64,000 nucleotides of DNA from Ganoderma boninense. Lineage: Eukaryota; Basidiomycota; Agaricomycetes; Polyporales; Polyporaceae. The notes under the pieces are model-generated. The model had not been told where the DNA came from. It was given only the letters and a program-made list of their open reading frames with translations, and searched no databases. The stretch covers positions 62,001-126,000 of the forward strand of contig CM035307.1 in the NCBI GenBank assembly GCA_002900995.3, in the 5' to 3' direction. This document shows positions 10,818-23,404 of the stretch, in pieces (the first letter of the stretch is position 1; each line of letters starts with the position of its first letter). A program made the position numbers and the translations under genes.

Positions 10818-12636
10818 TCAGAGTCGCACCGAGAGATGCTCAGCGAAGGCGAAGTGGAACAGAAGCACCTGTTCGGCACGAAAGGTCAGCGGCCACACAC
10901 ATGCGTCCGTGTCAAACGCAGAGAGTGACCAGAGACACGCACGATCGAGGTCATCCACTGTCTTAGCGTCCGCGCCCCGCAGAAACTCGCGCACGCGCCG
11001 ACCCTCCCACACAGGGATCTCCCTGATCTCCACGACCTCGCCACGGCCGACTCGATGAACCCGCCACCAGGTCCAGACGAGGATATCGTCACCAGGATAC
11101 GCGGGAGCGGGAGCGATATGGGCAGGCCGGATCGGGGTCGCGATCGCGATATAGCGAAGGGAGGGGAAATACGTGCTCGCGCCCTGCAAGAAGTCGTCGC
11201 GCGCACGCTCCCAGGATCCTTCCGAGTCCCAAGGGACTCCTAGCTCGCGCGCGGAGACGCTAATGCATGCCAGCGGCACGTCCGCTGGTCCATCCGTCAC
11301 CGGACGATCGATCTACGGCCCAGAGGTCAGCGTGCGTGTGCGAGCATGTCGAGACAAGCGCAGGGGGAGGGAATCAGGACCAAGTACGTACGAGAGGCAT
11401 GACGAGCTCCGAGAAACTGGTGGCTGAGCACTCGAGCTCGAGGAGACGTACGTCCCAACTGTTAGAAACCAAGTCATCCCAGATGCGCGGTGCGATGACG
11501 GGTGCGCTGATGCTGATGCAGAGAGCGCGGCTGAGGTCGACGCGGCAGTGCGGGATGGAGAAGTCGCGGCGGTCGGCGTCGGGGCCGAGCGCGTAGGTGA
11601 AGCGCCGGATTGTCCAAGGCACGCGATTGCCCTCGACCCTGTAGGGGAGGTCTGTGAGGGCGAGGTGGTCCACCGCATACTCGAGGTAGCGGCTGTGGTT
11701 GGGGAGCGCCACGCGGTGAAGGTGGAGTGTGGTAAGGTTGGGGAGGCTCTCTGCGAGCTTGGGCACAAAGTGAGGGTGCACGACTCCCCGCGAGCAGCCT
11801 TGGAGTTTGAGGGTGCGCACGGAGGGCAGGATGGGGACGGCCATGGCCGAGGACTGTTCGCCATGTTGCTGGGGATGGTCGTCATCTCTAAGCATGAATG
11901 AGGAGAAACCGTGGTGCTCGATGGTGAGGGTGTCGAGGGAGGGCAGATGGGACACTTGGCGCAGAATCCAGCCGAGAGGTAGGGAGTGGACGATATGAGG
12001 ATACCAGCGGATAACGTGGATGCTACGGACAGAAGGAGGGAAGAAGTCTTTGGTTGGCTCCTTTCCGGTCAATGCAGGTGGGAGACCTTGCAGCTTGACG
12101 CGCGAGAGTCGCCGGGTTGTGGTAAGCGTTTGTGGGAGAAGGCTGCAAGCGGCGTCGCCCCGGCAGAAGAGTTCGTTCAAGTTGATTGCATTCGTTAGAA
12201 TCAACGAGGTATTGCGGCGAGCTTCCAGAAGCGTGGCTTCTTCTTCACCCGGTAGTGGATGGTCGATATGAAGGTGAAGTGATCTGAGGCCGGATGCCCG
12301 AACAGAGACATCACGGGAAATATATGCCGCAAAAGAGGCGAGTCGGTGAGTAGAGACAATCACAACGTGACTGCATCTTGGAGGTACAGCAGCGTAGATA
12401 TCCTTGGAAAGCCGAGAGACGTTGAGACGGTCCTCGAATTGCAGGTGCAGGACAATCTCTTGGAAGATGTCCACCGGTACCCTGGGACTCGGGATGGGAG
12501 GGATGTGCACATCGCTCGCGCATACTGGAAGTAAAAGAGAAATGATCTATAATATTATTCTGAGTTCACAAGGAGATTTATCCTTCAAGTCGATCCGGAT
12601 GATGAACATAGTACATACTGGGATAGTGGTGGCCAT
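10818..12636 (-). CDS. F-box protein, basidiomycete LRR-like type (copy 2)
   Basis: This is a paralogue of the F-box gene at 3861-5582 with the same three-exon structure: complement(10818-11312, 11392-12546, 12619-12636), 555 aa. Exon 1 is an 18 nt micro-exon encoding MATTIP. The F-box-like segment is VPVDIFQEIVLHLQFEDRLN. Leucine-rich segments follow (PSVRTLKLQG, SLPNLTTLHLHRV), then the conserved last exon with VPWDSEGSWE, AYPGDDILVWTWWRVH and PVWEGRRVREFL. That exon is about 29 residues longer than in copy 1. All junctions keep phase and no stop interrupts. It is an SCF adaptor by family, with unknown substrate. Confidence 0.85.
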
Positions 12637-13330
12637 GAACGGATGGCAACTTGACGTGGCAAAGTTCAAGCTGCGACTGACTTACAATCGTATCAGGTAC
12701 GCTCATTAGAGCTGATGGGTATACCTGGATATGTTACCTTGTCGGTGGGTAGAGACGAGGATTTTGGGTGTCGTGGTGCACAGCCAAGGAACATTTGGCG
12801 ACATCCGATTGGACGATGGACTCGGCCCGCACGTTGCTTCGGCGTCTGACTTTCCATTTCCAGTCTATGGGCGCTAGCATTTATTCGAGGTCGGTTTGCC
12901 TGGGGCCTTTCACCCCCGCCACCGTCCTCATGTTATCTTCTTATGCCGGAGCTCACTGGGGTAGATATTATACTCGTGGACAAAATTTTTCGAAACCCTA
13001 CGTTTCAACATATCATATACTGCGCCCCGCATCCCAAGTGTGCACTTCCGATAGTGGATTCAGACGTCGAATGTACTTATAATTTTGAAGATTAGTGAGA
13101 ATCGCATATTCTCACCAGTCCGCACCCTAAGATAAGAGGAGGAGACGAAAGTGAGGGTCGGTGTCATTATTTACCTTGGCGGAAGCCTCGCCGGAGCGTG
13201 ACGAACGGGTGGCGTTCCAGTGAAAATCCAAGGTTGCTGAAAGGCAGGGTGCTCCAAGTCGGGAGATAGTCTTCGCTCAGCTCGGTGGAGAATTGCTATA
13301 CAGCGCCCGAAAGCCCAAATGATCACATGG
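12637..13330. other. Intergenic, nothing recognised
   Basis: The stretch lies between the F-box gene start and the 3' end of the GH51 relic. It has an AT-richer patch around 12955-13100 and no supported gene. Confidence 0.4.
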
Positions 13331-13339
13331 ACCGACGAG

Positions 13340-15490
13340 ATGGACTGCCGCCGAGTACCTTCAAGACGTAGTAGCTTGTAGACCTGATCACTGAGCCGGC
13401 GCCGAATAACATGTTGGCGACGTGCCACATCCATGGTAAGGGGGCTTGGGGAACACGTACTCGAACGAGATTAGGTCCGGCTTCTAGCGAAAAGCTCAAT
13501 TTTGGCCATAGAAACTTCTCCTGGGCGAAGACGGAGGCGCACCCGTTGGGTACCAGCCATGCGCTACACGAAGGGGAGTCGGCTGTCTGGACGACCAATG
13601 GGAACCTCGCCTGCAACAACGGTGCGCAGGAATCAAGGCGAATACAATGCTACTGCTCCGCTCCAGACCCGTTCATTCACGCGGCGTCTGCCGCAGAACC
13701 TGGTCAAGGATCCCCGCCGAGATTCAGTGTCTGTATTTATGCTGCCTCATCCAATGAGATGACACCTGCTACCGTCGGCCAATCGATTCTACTGGAACCG
13801 TCGGAAGCGACTGCATATTCGCCCTGAGGAAAGCGTTCGGTTTCGGACAAGCACGTACCCAAGATGCGGCAGCATACCTGGAAGTATGTCATCCCATTCC
13901 GCTGAAACGACGCTCAATTGTTGTTCTACTGTGATCGATTGCCATTGCAACTGGACGAGCGCGGCACGCTGCGAATGAATCGTGAAAGAACGCGTTCTGG
14001 TAGAACAAAGCCACGGACCAATCAAGTTGCGCCTCGCAGGCATTTGTACGTTGCTTCTAGACTCGCTCAGCTGGCGTCTGGCATACATGAATACCCTAGG
14101 ACGGAGGTATGGGCGAGATCAGGGTCTCCGCTCCTACATCCGGTGCTGCGATGAACCTTGCAGCCCGACGCGTCAGGTGATCGGAACGACGAGAAGAGAG
14201 ACGTCGCCATCGACGTACGGATTTGGAGGGGTTCGGCGGAGAGGCTGCCGAGGAAGTCGTGCCAGGGGTACGGATATCTATTGCGGACGCCAACGTGAGC
14301 ACAGACAATGTCACTTGAACGGGGCGGGGAGCGCCCATGCACAAGCGGCGAAGAAGTCCTACATGGAGGAGAGAGAGACGAAGATCAGATACGTCGCGAT
14401 ACGGTTTCGATGGTGCGGCACCGAAGACCTGCGTCGCTGTTCTGATTGGGTCGCGGGACACACCTCGTTTCAGATCTCGACGAAGCGCAGTTCGAAGGGT
14501 TCCAGCCGCTATGTCGCCACCACACATTCGCGGGTGAAGTACATAATTGACGGTCTGGGCCAATGGGATGCTTACCTGGCACGCTGGTTTCAGGGTCCCC
14601 AATGACGATGTTAATCTCTGGGCAGGGTCCGGTCTAGAACATGTGCGGGGTCAGCGCTTCTTGACTTCCTCGCCCCCAGGAAAGAGTAGACAGATTGGGT
14701 ACTGGTGCTTCGCCTCCTGGGTATTTCTGCGACATTGCTCGGGACCACTTTGACTTCCCAGTGAGTACCCTGAAAGCAAACGGCAGGCAAGATGCGAGTG
14801 TGAGCGTAGGGTACACAAAATAAGGGAACGCCGGAGGGAAGCATTTGCCTGGCCAAACGGCCATGATTATTGGCTCCAAGCCCATGTCTTCGAAAGACTC
14901 GAGATTCTCCATCATTCTGAGGTCGCAGGAGATAAGTGTACAAAGCCAATCGGCGGATAAGAGAAACCCACTGGTTGGTGTAGCCCAAATACCTTAGCGA
15001 CCAGGGCCAGAACGAGTGAGCAAGCATCCGACGGTGGCGTCTCCTGCCACCTGGTAGCAGTAGATTGTCCCTGTATAGGGTTTATTTCGTACCGCACCGA
15101 CGACGGGGTGAAGGGGCACGACCTCCTATAAATGCACGGTTGGTGCCCGAGCCTACGGTAAACAAGTAGTGCGCCTTATTAGAGGACATACCAGGCTGTT
15201 CCTGCCCGGGAAGGGGAAGAACGCAGGTCCCATTGCAACCGGAGTCCACCAGAACCAGCCCGTGCCCAGTTTCCAGAAGCCTACTGGGGGCAATCCATTC
15301 ACCTCCGCAATATCGATGCGCAATCCGATCGGCCGGTCCTTCAACGTCGGGGAAGAGCGAGAGCATGGTGGAGTTGATCGTCTCGCTTGTCGATTCCGCT
15401 CCGTCGACCGCGATGAAGAAGCTGTTGTTCACGTCAGGGGCCGAGCTGGTCGGCCTGCGCCCGAAGCTGACACGCGTCCTGCTTTCGTGA
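13340..15490 (-). pseudogene. GH51 alpha-L-arabinofuranosidase pseudogene
   Basis: Pieces of a GH51 arabinofuranosidase (removes arabinose side chains from hemicellulose) appear in the right order on the minus strand but in shifting frames. They are NNSFFIAVDGAESTSETINS (about 15420), KDRPIGLRIDIAE (about 15330), GQSTATRWQ (about 15060), FEDMGLEPIIMAVWPGK (about 14890), EINIVIGDPETS (about 14610), YPWHDFLGSLSAE (about 14260), ALFYQNAFFHDSF (about 13980) and STSYYVLKVL (about 13370). The conserved region around the acid/base glutamate (GNEDFF in relatives) is not found intact. There are many frameshifts and in-frame stops, far more than consensus errors would explain, so this is a decayed gene. 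Confidence 0.8.
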
Positions 15491-16197
15491 TTCATGTCTC
15501 ATGCACGATAATGGTGCCACCGCGCGCGCAGAACTTCCCCACCGTGAGCGTGTCGGGGAAAGTCAGACGAAGAGACGGGGAAGCGGTAGTACAACGACGT
15601 CTTGTACGCCCAGGACGAGTCAACTTCGATACCTGGAGCTTGGCTAATCAGCTATCTGGAGATGCATGGAATAAGACCGATGACAGAGTTATCATACCCT
15701 AAAACGCTGAATTCGTCAACCCCCAACATCTCGAGAAGAACCGCTCGAAACCAGAAACTGCGGGGAGGTTTGGCAGATATTTCGAGACTGAGATGGGAGA
15801 AATCTGCATGTACTAGACTGTTAACCAGCCCTGAGTTTTATTCGAAGTCCTAGGACGAAATGACTGGTCGGTGCTCACAGGGCTCCGCTCAGGCTGCCAG
15901 CTGGCGAGATGGTGTACGCGTGACGTGACTGTAATTTCGGCGTAATGGCCATTCAGAGGAAGAGGATACGGTGACAGTTGGCATACTGGTAGGCGCCTCT
16001 GACTGCACAACCGGCGTGAGGAAACCATCTCAACATATTGTTCGTGGCAAGGAACCTTAGGTGGTGGTGCGGAGCAGATTTACGGCGTCTGAGTTGCCAT
16101 TTCGGTCAACTTCTGCGCCATGGGCGTCTACAGACGACCAGACACGTTCGCCGCCAGGGCTGCGTCTGCACCTACCATCTGCTGTCTTCGCCCTCTC
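15491..16197. other. Intergenic
   Basis: No gene is recognised. The right end is the presumed promoter and 5' leader of the NFKBIL1-like gene. An in-frame ATG at 16120 could extend that protein by 26 residues. Confidence 0.4.
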
Positions 16198-17326
16198 ATG
16201 CCTGCTAGCAAACTCAAACTAAAGCGCACACCAGCAGAGCAAGCAGAACATGAACTACGGAAGGCAAGGAAAGCTGCGCGCAAGGCGGCCAAGCTGAAGC
16301 GTCGTCGAGACGACGACGACCACGATGACTACGAGCGATACCCCCACCCGCGTAAACGACATCGCACGGAAGACACGACACCTTTGGACGACACTGGAGA
16401 CAGTGACGCCGAGTATGGGCCACAACCTGCGCCATCGACGTCTGGGAGCCACCGCGCGCACAAGCCGGACTACGACCATATCCGGGCGCAAGTGGAGGAG
16501 GAGCGGTTCCGGGACAAGATGTGGGGGGCGATGGGGGACGACGACCGGCTCGACTCCGTGGAGGCGTCGTTCAACTCGTATGCGCATGTCCCCCGGCGAT
16601 GGCGAGGGGGCGGGATGGAGCGGATGGACGACGAGCTGGATGTCGACCCCCGGTACATGGAGGACGAGGACTACGCGGAGTGGATACGGGCGGGGATGTG
16701 GAGGTGAGTAGTGTCTTTTATCCCTTCTGTGCTGGGTCTGAAGGGTGCGCCGTTGCAGGAAGAAGCACGCCGCTGAGCATGAGGAGCGGATGCGGAAGCA
16801 GGCGGAACACGATGCACGCAAGGCGAGGGAGAAGGCGATCAGGGAGGAGACGAAACGCCTGGAGCGCGCTGAGGAGGAGGAGCGGAGGAAACGGCGGATG
16901 AAACGAGAGCGGCTGCGTGCGGTGGAGATGCGCGAGCTATACGAGACGCGGTGGAAGAGCCTCCTCGCACCCGGCATCCCCATCACCTCCAGCGAGCCTA
17001 CCCTCGGCCTTGCAGATGTCCCCTGGCCAATATATCATATATACGGGGACAAGGCCCACGCGTCATCCTCCCTCCGCCTCGAGGACCTCACCGTCGACGC
17101 AATCTCCGACTTCCTTCTCCCCTCTTCCGTCGACGACGACCGCGACCCGGACGTGTCGAAGAAGGAGCGTCGCGAACGTCTGCGCGATGCCATGCTCCGA
17201 TTCCATCCCGACAAATTCGAAGGCCGGGTCATGTCTCGCGTGCGAGCTGAGGAGAAGGACCTCGTGCGAGAGGCAGTCGGGGTCGTCGCACGGACGCTGA
17301 ACACGCTGATGGCGCAGACGAAATAG
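16198..17326 (+). CDS. NFKBIL1-like protein with J-domain-like C-terminus
   Basis: Two exons, 16198-16703 and 16759-17326, give 357 aa. The N-terminus is very basic (RKAARKAAKLKRRRDDDDH), followed by an acidic and Ser-rich region. A long charged coiled coil comes next (residues about 170-230: EERMRKQAEHDARKAREKA), and then a C-terminal segment with ERLRDAMLRFHPDKFEGRV. The HPD tripeptide and following lysine match the J-like element of NF-kappa-B inhibitor-like protein 1, a nuclear protein linked to mRNA processing; the ankyrin repeats of the animal protein are not seen. The junction restores the arginine codon (AG|G). The start at 16198 is chosen because the conserved basic stretch begins there. 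The function in fungi is inferred only. Confidence 0.75.
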
Positions 17327-18570
17327 ATGCATTCTTCGCACGTCAAGGATAGGTACGTGTTCCAGCTCGAGACATCGTCTGTGTATATTCATGTCCACGC
17401 AATCCGTGCAGATGTATCGCTATGTTCATGAATGGACATCAGATTATCAAACGTCTGTACGTTCTGTGGATCGTTATGCTAATCCCCGATGGTTTAACGT
17501 GGGTTGCCTCATCTTATTCCAGGGCCCGTCTCACTGACACTGGGCGTCGCGTTACACAGCCTCATATACCACTGGGGCGTGATTGTAGACCACTCGTGAG
17601 TCGCTCTGACGACACTTTCAGTCCTCATGACATGATCGATGACAGATCTATCATACCGGCGGGCTGATGACCATCGTGGTGCTCATCGACTCCTGCCTGG
17701 TAGCTGACTCTCCGTCCATACCTCACAGTAATGCATGCTTGGCTTCTTGTCCTTGTCGCCCGCGGGACTTTCGTCGTTGCGTTGGCATTGCGTACACGAC
17801 TCACTGTGTCTGTAGTAAGTGCAGTTCAGTATCATAGTCTTTGGGGCTACCGGACAAGGTCAACTCGAACTCGAACGTTTGAAGCTTCGCGCCCGCCATA
17901 CCGCCTGCTCGCATCCTGGTCGGCTGTGACGCTCGCCTGAATACGAACGCATTGCTCGTTCTCAGCACTATCTTCTCGAAGCTTCCGGAGAGCATCGTAG
18001 TTTACCAATCGGTCCAGCGATTGGTATTCATGTTGAGTCGTAACGGCAAGAGCGGAGATATTTCTAGCAAAGGATGGCAAGTAAGTGTTCTAGCCTTCCG
18101 TTCTGTCCAAGGGCTCGTGAATTACGCGTGTGTTTGAGACAGGTTCACGTCTCGCACGGCGTCATTACGTCTTGAATGATGTTACCTTCACGGCCACCTT
18201 CGCAACTTCGTCCAGCAAGGCAGCGATGGCCGCCTAAGTACGTGTGCGTGTAAAGACGCGAAGAATGGCTAAAACTTGAAGAGCGCGAAGCAGGCATGTT
18301 TGACATTGAAGGGTGCGTCTAGTCGACTCTCGTACAGAACAAGTGTCATACGCTCTAGCTACAAACCGAAAACATTTCATCACCGGGAAATGGATGCATA
18401 AACTGCCCCGCGTCGGTAACAGAGGTACCAGTATCGTGAGGATATCTGAAGCATTGCGGGCGAACATCATGAGCTACCAGGGTTATGAGTAATAGGAGTA
18501 GCGAATTGAAAACAGAGGCATGGGTGCGGGAACAGGAAGCATTTTTAACAAGCGTAACTGTGGTTGTAGC
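17327..18570. other. Intergenic, nothing supported
   Basis: The stretch is 1.2 kb between the 3' ends of convergent genes. A minus-strand ORF at 17847-18080 (77 codons) has protein-like composition but no recognised family and no splice partners. Confidence 0.4.
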
Positions 18571-20966
18571 CTATTCAGTCTGATGGGTAGAAATGAGGTC
18601 ATCGATGCGCTGAAAGAAAACCGTCCCAGATCCGGTCCCCCAGCATAGCACCTTCCCGTCGGGCGAAAATGTGACATGGGTTACCCACGATCCACGAAGA
18701 GGGACCTCTGCGACGCATGACCAATCACTGGTACTCCACAAGAAAACCTTTTGGCATTGAAACGCTGCTGTGATGTACCTTCCGCATGGCGAAAAGCATG
18801 GAGGCATAGACAGATCACAGGAATCCCGGCCTGAGCTTTTTAAGCACGTGAGTATAGTTGCGCTGTACAAGTCCCAAACTTGCACATGGTGTCCTTCGGC
18901 GCCATAGGACAAAACTCGTCTGCCGTCTCCTGAGATCGCTATGCCAGAATATGTTGGAGAATCCAGAACGAGGAGCTCTTGTCCTGTTTCGACATTCCAG
19001 ATGCGGATTGTAGAGTCGATAGAACTGGTGACGATGAGCGTGGTTTCCGATTCGGAAGCGAATGCAGCAGCATGCACCCGGCGTGAATGACCGACAAGAG
19101 TCTGATGCAGCCTGCCTGACCAGGCGTTCCATATCCAGCAGTCGTTCGTGTCGCTGCGATGTTGAACTGAGGTGATTATCCACCGGCCATCGGCAGAGAC
19201 CGCCAGTGGACTGCCTTTCCAGATGGTATGAAGATGAAGACGTTGGAATGTTGTGGTTTCCCAGACATGTGTGGTACCATCAGGAAGGGGTCCAGCTGCT
19301 ATCCAGCTCCCATCCGGGGACCACCAACAGCGCATCATGTCTTTGCATTTATGAATACACTGTTCTCCTGTGAGTGATCTGACTTTGCGTCCACCTTGAT
19401 GGAGGTCCCAGATCGCAGCCTCTTCAAGTTTGCCCAGGCATCTAGCTGCGGAGGAGCTGACCGACATGATGTACCGGCTGTCAGGGGAAATTGCAAGGTA
19501 GTCCACCACATGGTCGTTGATAAACCATTCTTGAGAGATACACTGGCTTTCTAAATCCCAGATTATGATGGTTCTATCTTCGGATGCAGTCGCGGCACAT
19601 CGGCTGTCGACAGATGTGATAATTGGAGTTTGTATCTTGCCATCATGGCCAGCGTGTCCTGCTGGAGTAATTTATTAGCATTTCGGCACTTCTATGTAAA
19701 TATAAAAGCATGATTTACATGGTTCCGCATCTAGTTTCAGTGCATAACGTTGAGCCAACACTGGAAAGTACATTTCAAGTACATTCATCCATGAATGATA
19801 GCGGCGGCTGTTCAACTTCATCCCTACTTGATGCCAGGGAGAGTCAAGGAAGGAAAATGAAACAACCGGCTTGGGAAATGTGACAAGAATGCTCTCCAAC
19901 TCAGCACATTTCCCGACGCGAGAAGCTGCAGGTAATGTATTTGCGACAAGATACTGGAGGTCCTCTGCAAAGCTTAAGGATATAGTGAAATCCCTGAGAT
20001 TTGTGAGATGGAAGTCTTTTAAGACTTCAACAAGATCTTGGAATATTGTTTTCTGACTACTCCGAGTTGGAAGACGATGTCTTGAGTGGGTATACACCTT
20101 CCAGGTGAATGAGGTCAATTGAGCCCAATCTGAGGATGATGCTATTAATGACATGTCTACTAAATTGGTAGAATAGTTAGCAACTGATTAGGAAAAAACT
20201 TAAAGCCAGTTATACAAACAGTGTCGAGTAGCATTCCAGCTTATATAAGTGAGGGTTGCAACCTTGTGCCTCACTGCTTCTATGAGCAAGGTAAGCGCTG
20301 TGTTTCTCTTGTCTTCTTCAACCTAAAAATGTTACGCAATCAACATTCACAGAACTAGACACCGAAGCGACCATAGGTACTCACAATCAATGTCCTCAAA
20401 TGCAGCTGTTTAGCCAAACGCTGCCTTATCAACTCCTGATGCGCCGGAGGCCCGTTGTTATTGGCTCGCACAGAGAGGCAAGAAAGAGAATTGATCCTCG
20501 GAAACGAAAGCAGGACTGCGGAAAAGTCGGCGAGCGTACGAAAGGTTATAAGGTCAAGGGATAGGGCTTGAACATGTCCCCCGAGCTGGTGGCAGCTGTG
20601 AAGAATAGAAGAATGAAGGAGATTGATGGTGGGACGGTGACCGTGTCTCCCCAATGAATTACGGCTACGGAAAAGTTTGATCTCGGAAAGATTGGGTAGC
20701 AGGCGGAGTAGTGGATGAGGAGCGAACTGTTCAAAGGGTATGGATACCGATTTGACAAAGGCTTGAAGATGAGGTTTCGCTTGAAGCACGGCGCATAGAT
20801 CAAAGATCTGGGCACGCTTCTCGAACTTGACATGACGGAAGAGGACGATGGTGCTCCGGGGATGGAGATCGTGGCAGGTTAGTGCGATGCTGTATAGTGT
20901 TCGGGTGTGACCGGCAGAGTGGTCGATGACCCGCTCGAGGACCTCCCAGGGGAGTGCGAGACACAT
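18571..20966 (-). CDS. F-box protein with C-terminal WD40 domain (splice-dependent fusion)
   Basis: Four exons, complement(18571-19661, 19719-20159, 20220-20322, 20385-20966), give 738 aa. Exon 1 begins MCLALPWEVLERVIDHSAGH, an F-box with TLYSIALTCHDLHPRS after it. Exons 2-3 are helical and leucine-rich. Exon 4 carries WD40 repeats (ASEDRTIIIWDL, SSIDSTIRIWNVETGQE, VQVWDLYS, KVFLWSTSDWS). The third intron has donor GTAAAT at 19718, branch-like TGCTAAT and a tandem CAGCAG acceptor. The upstream CAG keeps the frame into the WD40 part; the downstream CAG would create TGA at the junction. If the intron is retained, translation stops at 19675 after 389 aa, giving an F-box protein without WD40. The donor GTTTGT of the second intron is non-optimal. 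Two separate genes are the alternative reading. Confidence 0.7.
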
Positions 20967-21296
20967 TGTGGGTGAGCTTGAAGTAGACGATTCAAGTGGA
21001 ACGGGGGAGGATATAGAATCGAGAGAGGGAACGTCGACGGCGCAGACCTGAGCTTGAGCGCCGTGTTCCTTGTTTTCGATGCAGGATGCACGTGGTAAAT
21101 AAGAACCGCCATCGTAGATTCCACCGCCCACCGGCCAGAATTATCGGCACAGGCTCGTGGGATCCAGCAGACTCGGTGAACGCTTTCATCGCGGACTATT
21201 CAAGCTACAGGAGCAAGCACTTTTCTATAAGCATCCCCCCCTTCCAATAATTCGTCACGAGGTTCGCTCCACGCGCACAACGTCTTTCCGCAACGT
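20967..21296. other. Spacer between F-box gene start and DDI1 relic
   Basis: Parts of this spacer (around 21230-21300) align by eye with the spacer at 26690-26770, between the second F-box fragment and intact DDI1. Both copies therefore derive from one duplicated segment. Confidence 0.5.
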
Positions 21297-22190
21297 TCAT
21301 GCCAGACAGCGCCCCCCTTCCAAATGAGTGATGCGGCGCAGCGACTTTCCAATGCCCCCCCGCCACTCACCCTTCCTCCAGAGCGTCTGGAAGCGTGTGC
21401 GTCGCATGCTCCCTCGCGGCTTTGCGCTGGCGGCGATACCGCTTCCTGGACCATGAGCGATCTTCCCCTTCCCGCACCGCGTCCGCGACGCAGTCCCAGC
21501 ACCAGCAGCAGCTTTGGACTCAGTCTCAGTGTCGTGGTTGCGAGCCCTGTCCTGCATCTCGTGCTCGGCGGGGACCGATATCTCGCGGCCTCGGATCCGG
21601 AGAAGGTTTTTCGTCCGGTCGATGCAGGCCTGGCGCGCCTGCGTGTCTACTCCGAAAAGCAGGCCGTCCGTGCGGCCCTCCATCCTTGGTCGATTCGGCA
21701 TTTGCGAAGCACACGTTCGCGATTGACGTCTTTCAGCGCCTCTATGTGTTGCTGGCGGATTTTCCGTCAGAGTTTTCGAGACACGAACAGGGCCGGGCCA
21801 CGGATGCGTTGTGCGGCCTCCGGCGCTGTCTGTGTTTCTGCAGTCGAAGGATAGCGCGAAGGACGAGGACACCTGGGATCTGAGCGCAAGAGGTGAAGTG
21901 AGGAACCGGAGCTACTACGCCAGAAGCTGGGGATCCTGAGAGCCTATCGCTCCATGTACTAGACAGCCATGCATCCGGGACGACAGAGCTCCATAGCCAA
22001 GGGTAAGAGAGGGGAGCAAGGAGGGAACGAGAGGGAACGACTGGAAAAGGAGGGTACCCCTGGCTCAAGGACAGTCTCATTCTCGAGCTCCATGTTGGGT
22101 TCGATCACGACCGTGGACGTTCCGTAGAGGACATTAACGAACGTGAATTCGGGCTCCGTTTCAAGGACAGATTTGCAGGATCGGGTTGGA
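21297..22190 (-). pseudogene. DDI1 pseudogene lacking the catalytic exon
   Basis: The ubiquitin-like start is recognisable near 22050-22170 (TSTVVIEPNMELENETVLE, matching TFTVEIDPNMELENVMALLE in intact DDI1). The C-terminal half of the protease domain follows near 21590-21720 (MEGRTDGLLFGVDTQARQA, CIDRTKNLLRIRGREISV, PAEHEMQDRARN). The exons between them, including the one with the catalytic DSGA, are gone, and the UBA end is unreadable. The order and strand equal those of DDI1 at 26792-28566. It cannot encode a protease. Confidence 0.8.
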
Positions 22191-22739
22191 TGGAGGGTGG
22201 GGAGAGGGGTCGAAGAGCAGCTGAGGTATCGCTGATCAAGAGAGAATGCGCACGAAGTCCCGAAACACGCGTATTTGCCAGGTTTTAAGATGCGAGAGCT
22301 CAGAAAGATTGGCCGTCGATGCAGAGGCTCCACGTCAGAGTCGCTGATGAGAGAAGCGACCGCGACCACGATAGATGGTGGGCTTTACGAGTCAGCTGGA
22401 GCCTGGAGCTTGTGTGCTCCCGACATATGCGCTCCCTCCCTATCGTCCTGCTTTGTCAGCGTGCGAGCTCGATGCTCGGCGTGAGCGATATACACTTACC
22501 GCGACTCAGCGACAGGATGCGCTCTTCACGTCGTTCGGATGTCGCACACGCACTACAGATAGGACATCAGCGTGATGGCGAACGAAACATCGCCGACGGA
22601 GTGAGGTACCGTATCCCGATGTACTAACTATCTGTGGGCATTGGGCGAGGTTCGCGCACGCACACCTTCATCGCGATATGGCTACCTCCAGTGCAGAGGG
22701 GGGAACTGGCAGCGAGTACGCTAAGCCTGCATGTTACGC

Positions 22740-22915
22740 TGGGCACGGTAAAAACAGCGCAACGCAACGCAACGCAACCTTTGACGCAGACTTGGACGCA
22801 AATGTGCGCAGAGCAACGCAAGGTGTGACGCAGAGAGTTGCAGGTTTGAACGCATACAGCGCAGCGAGTGACGCGCAAGACGCAGAGCTGCGGAGAATAA
22901 ACGCATTATTAGTGT
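22740..22915. repeat. GACGCA-rich cluster 1
   Basis: It starts with four overlapping GCAAC units (22759-22778), then irregularly spaced ACGCA/GACGCAGAG words, nearly all in the same orientation. This is a degenerate minisatellite; no protein reading is supported. Confidence 0.65.
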
Positions 22916-23404
22916 GAGTGATGCATGGGGGAGTAGTGTATGAACGATCATGCACCTGGGTTCGAAAGGTGGGTTATGCATGAGAAGTAGAGATCAACCC
23001 ATTGGTACTGGCTGGCCCGGTGAATGATAAAGCAAAGACTGATGGGGCATTGAATGGAAACGGGTCTTGTGGCCAGTTGAATGCCTTAGGAACGGAAAGC
23101 TTAGAATTGCGAGACCCAGGCCATAAATTCGCGTTGCTTTGTGTTCTGGAGCGCATGCCTGCGGTCGAGAGAAGTGGTCGTGAACCCAGTAAAGGCTTGA
23201 GATCTTGAGATCTTGACAACCTGTGCTGGGTATATGAGCGGGACATCGAGGTCATATTCAGGAAAGAATCGGGGGCGCCTCTACGTCGCAGTCCGCATAG
23301 TAGGAAGAAATTAGCAAGACCTTGAAGTTTAGATGCGGCCCGACGTGAGCACGAGTAGTACTAAAGACGTGCGGGTGATTACTCCCAGTTTAATGCAGGA
23401 AGGG

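Noticed and set aside
17847..18080. Minus-strand 77-codon ORF, hydrophilic, possibly helical
   Set aside because: Plausible composition only; no start context, partners or homology that I can recognise.
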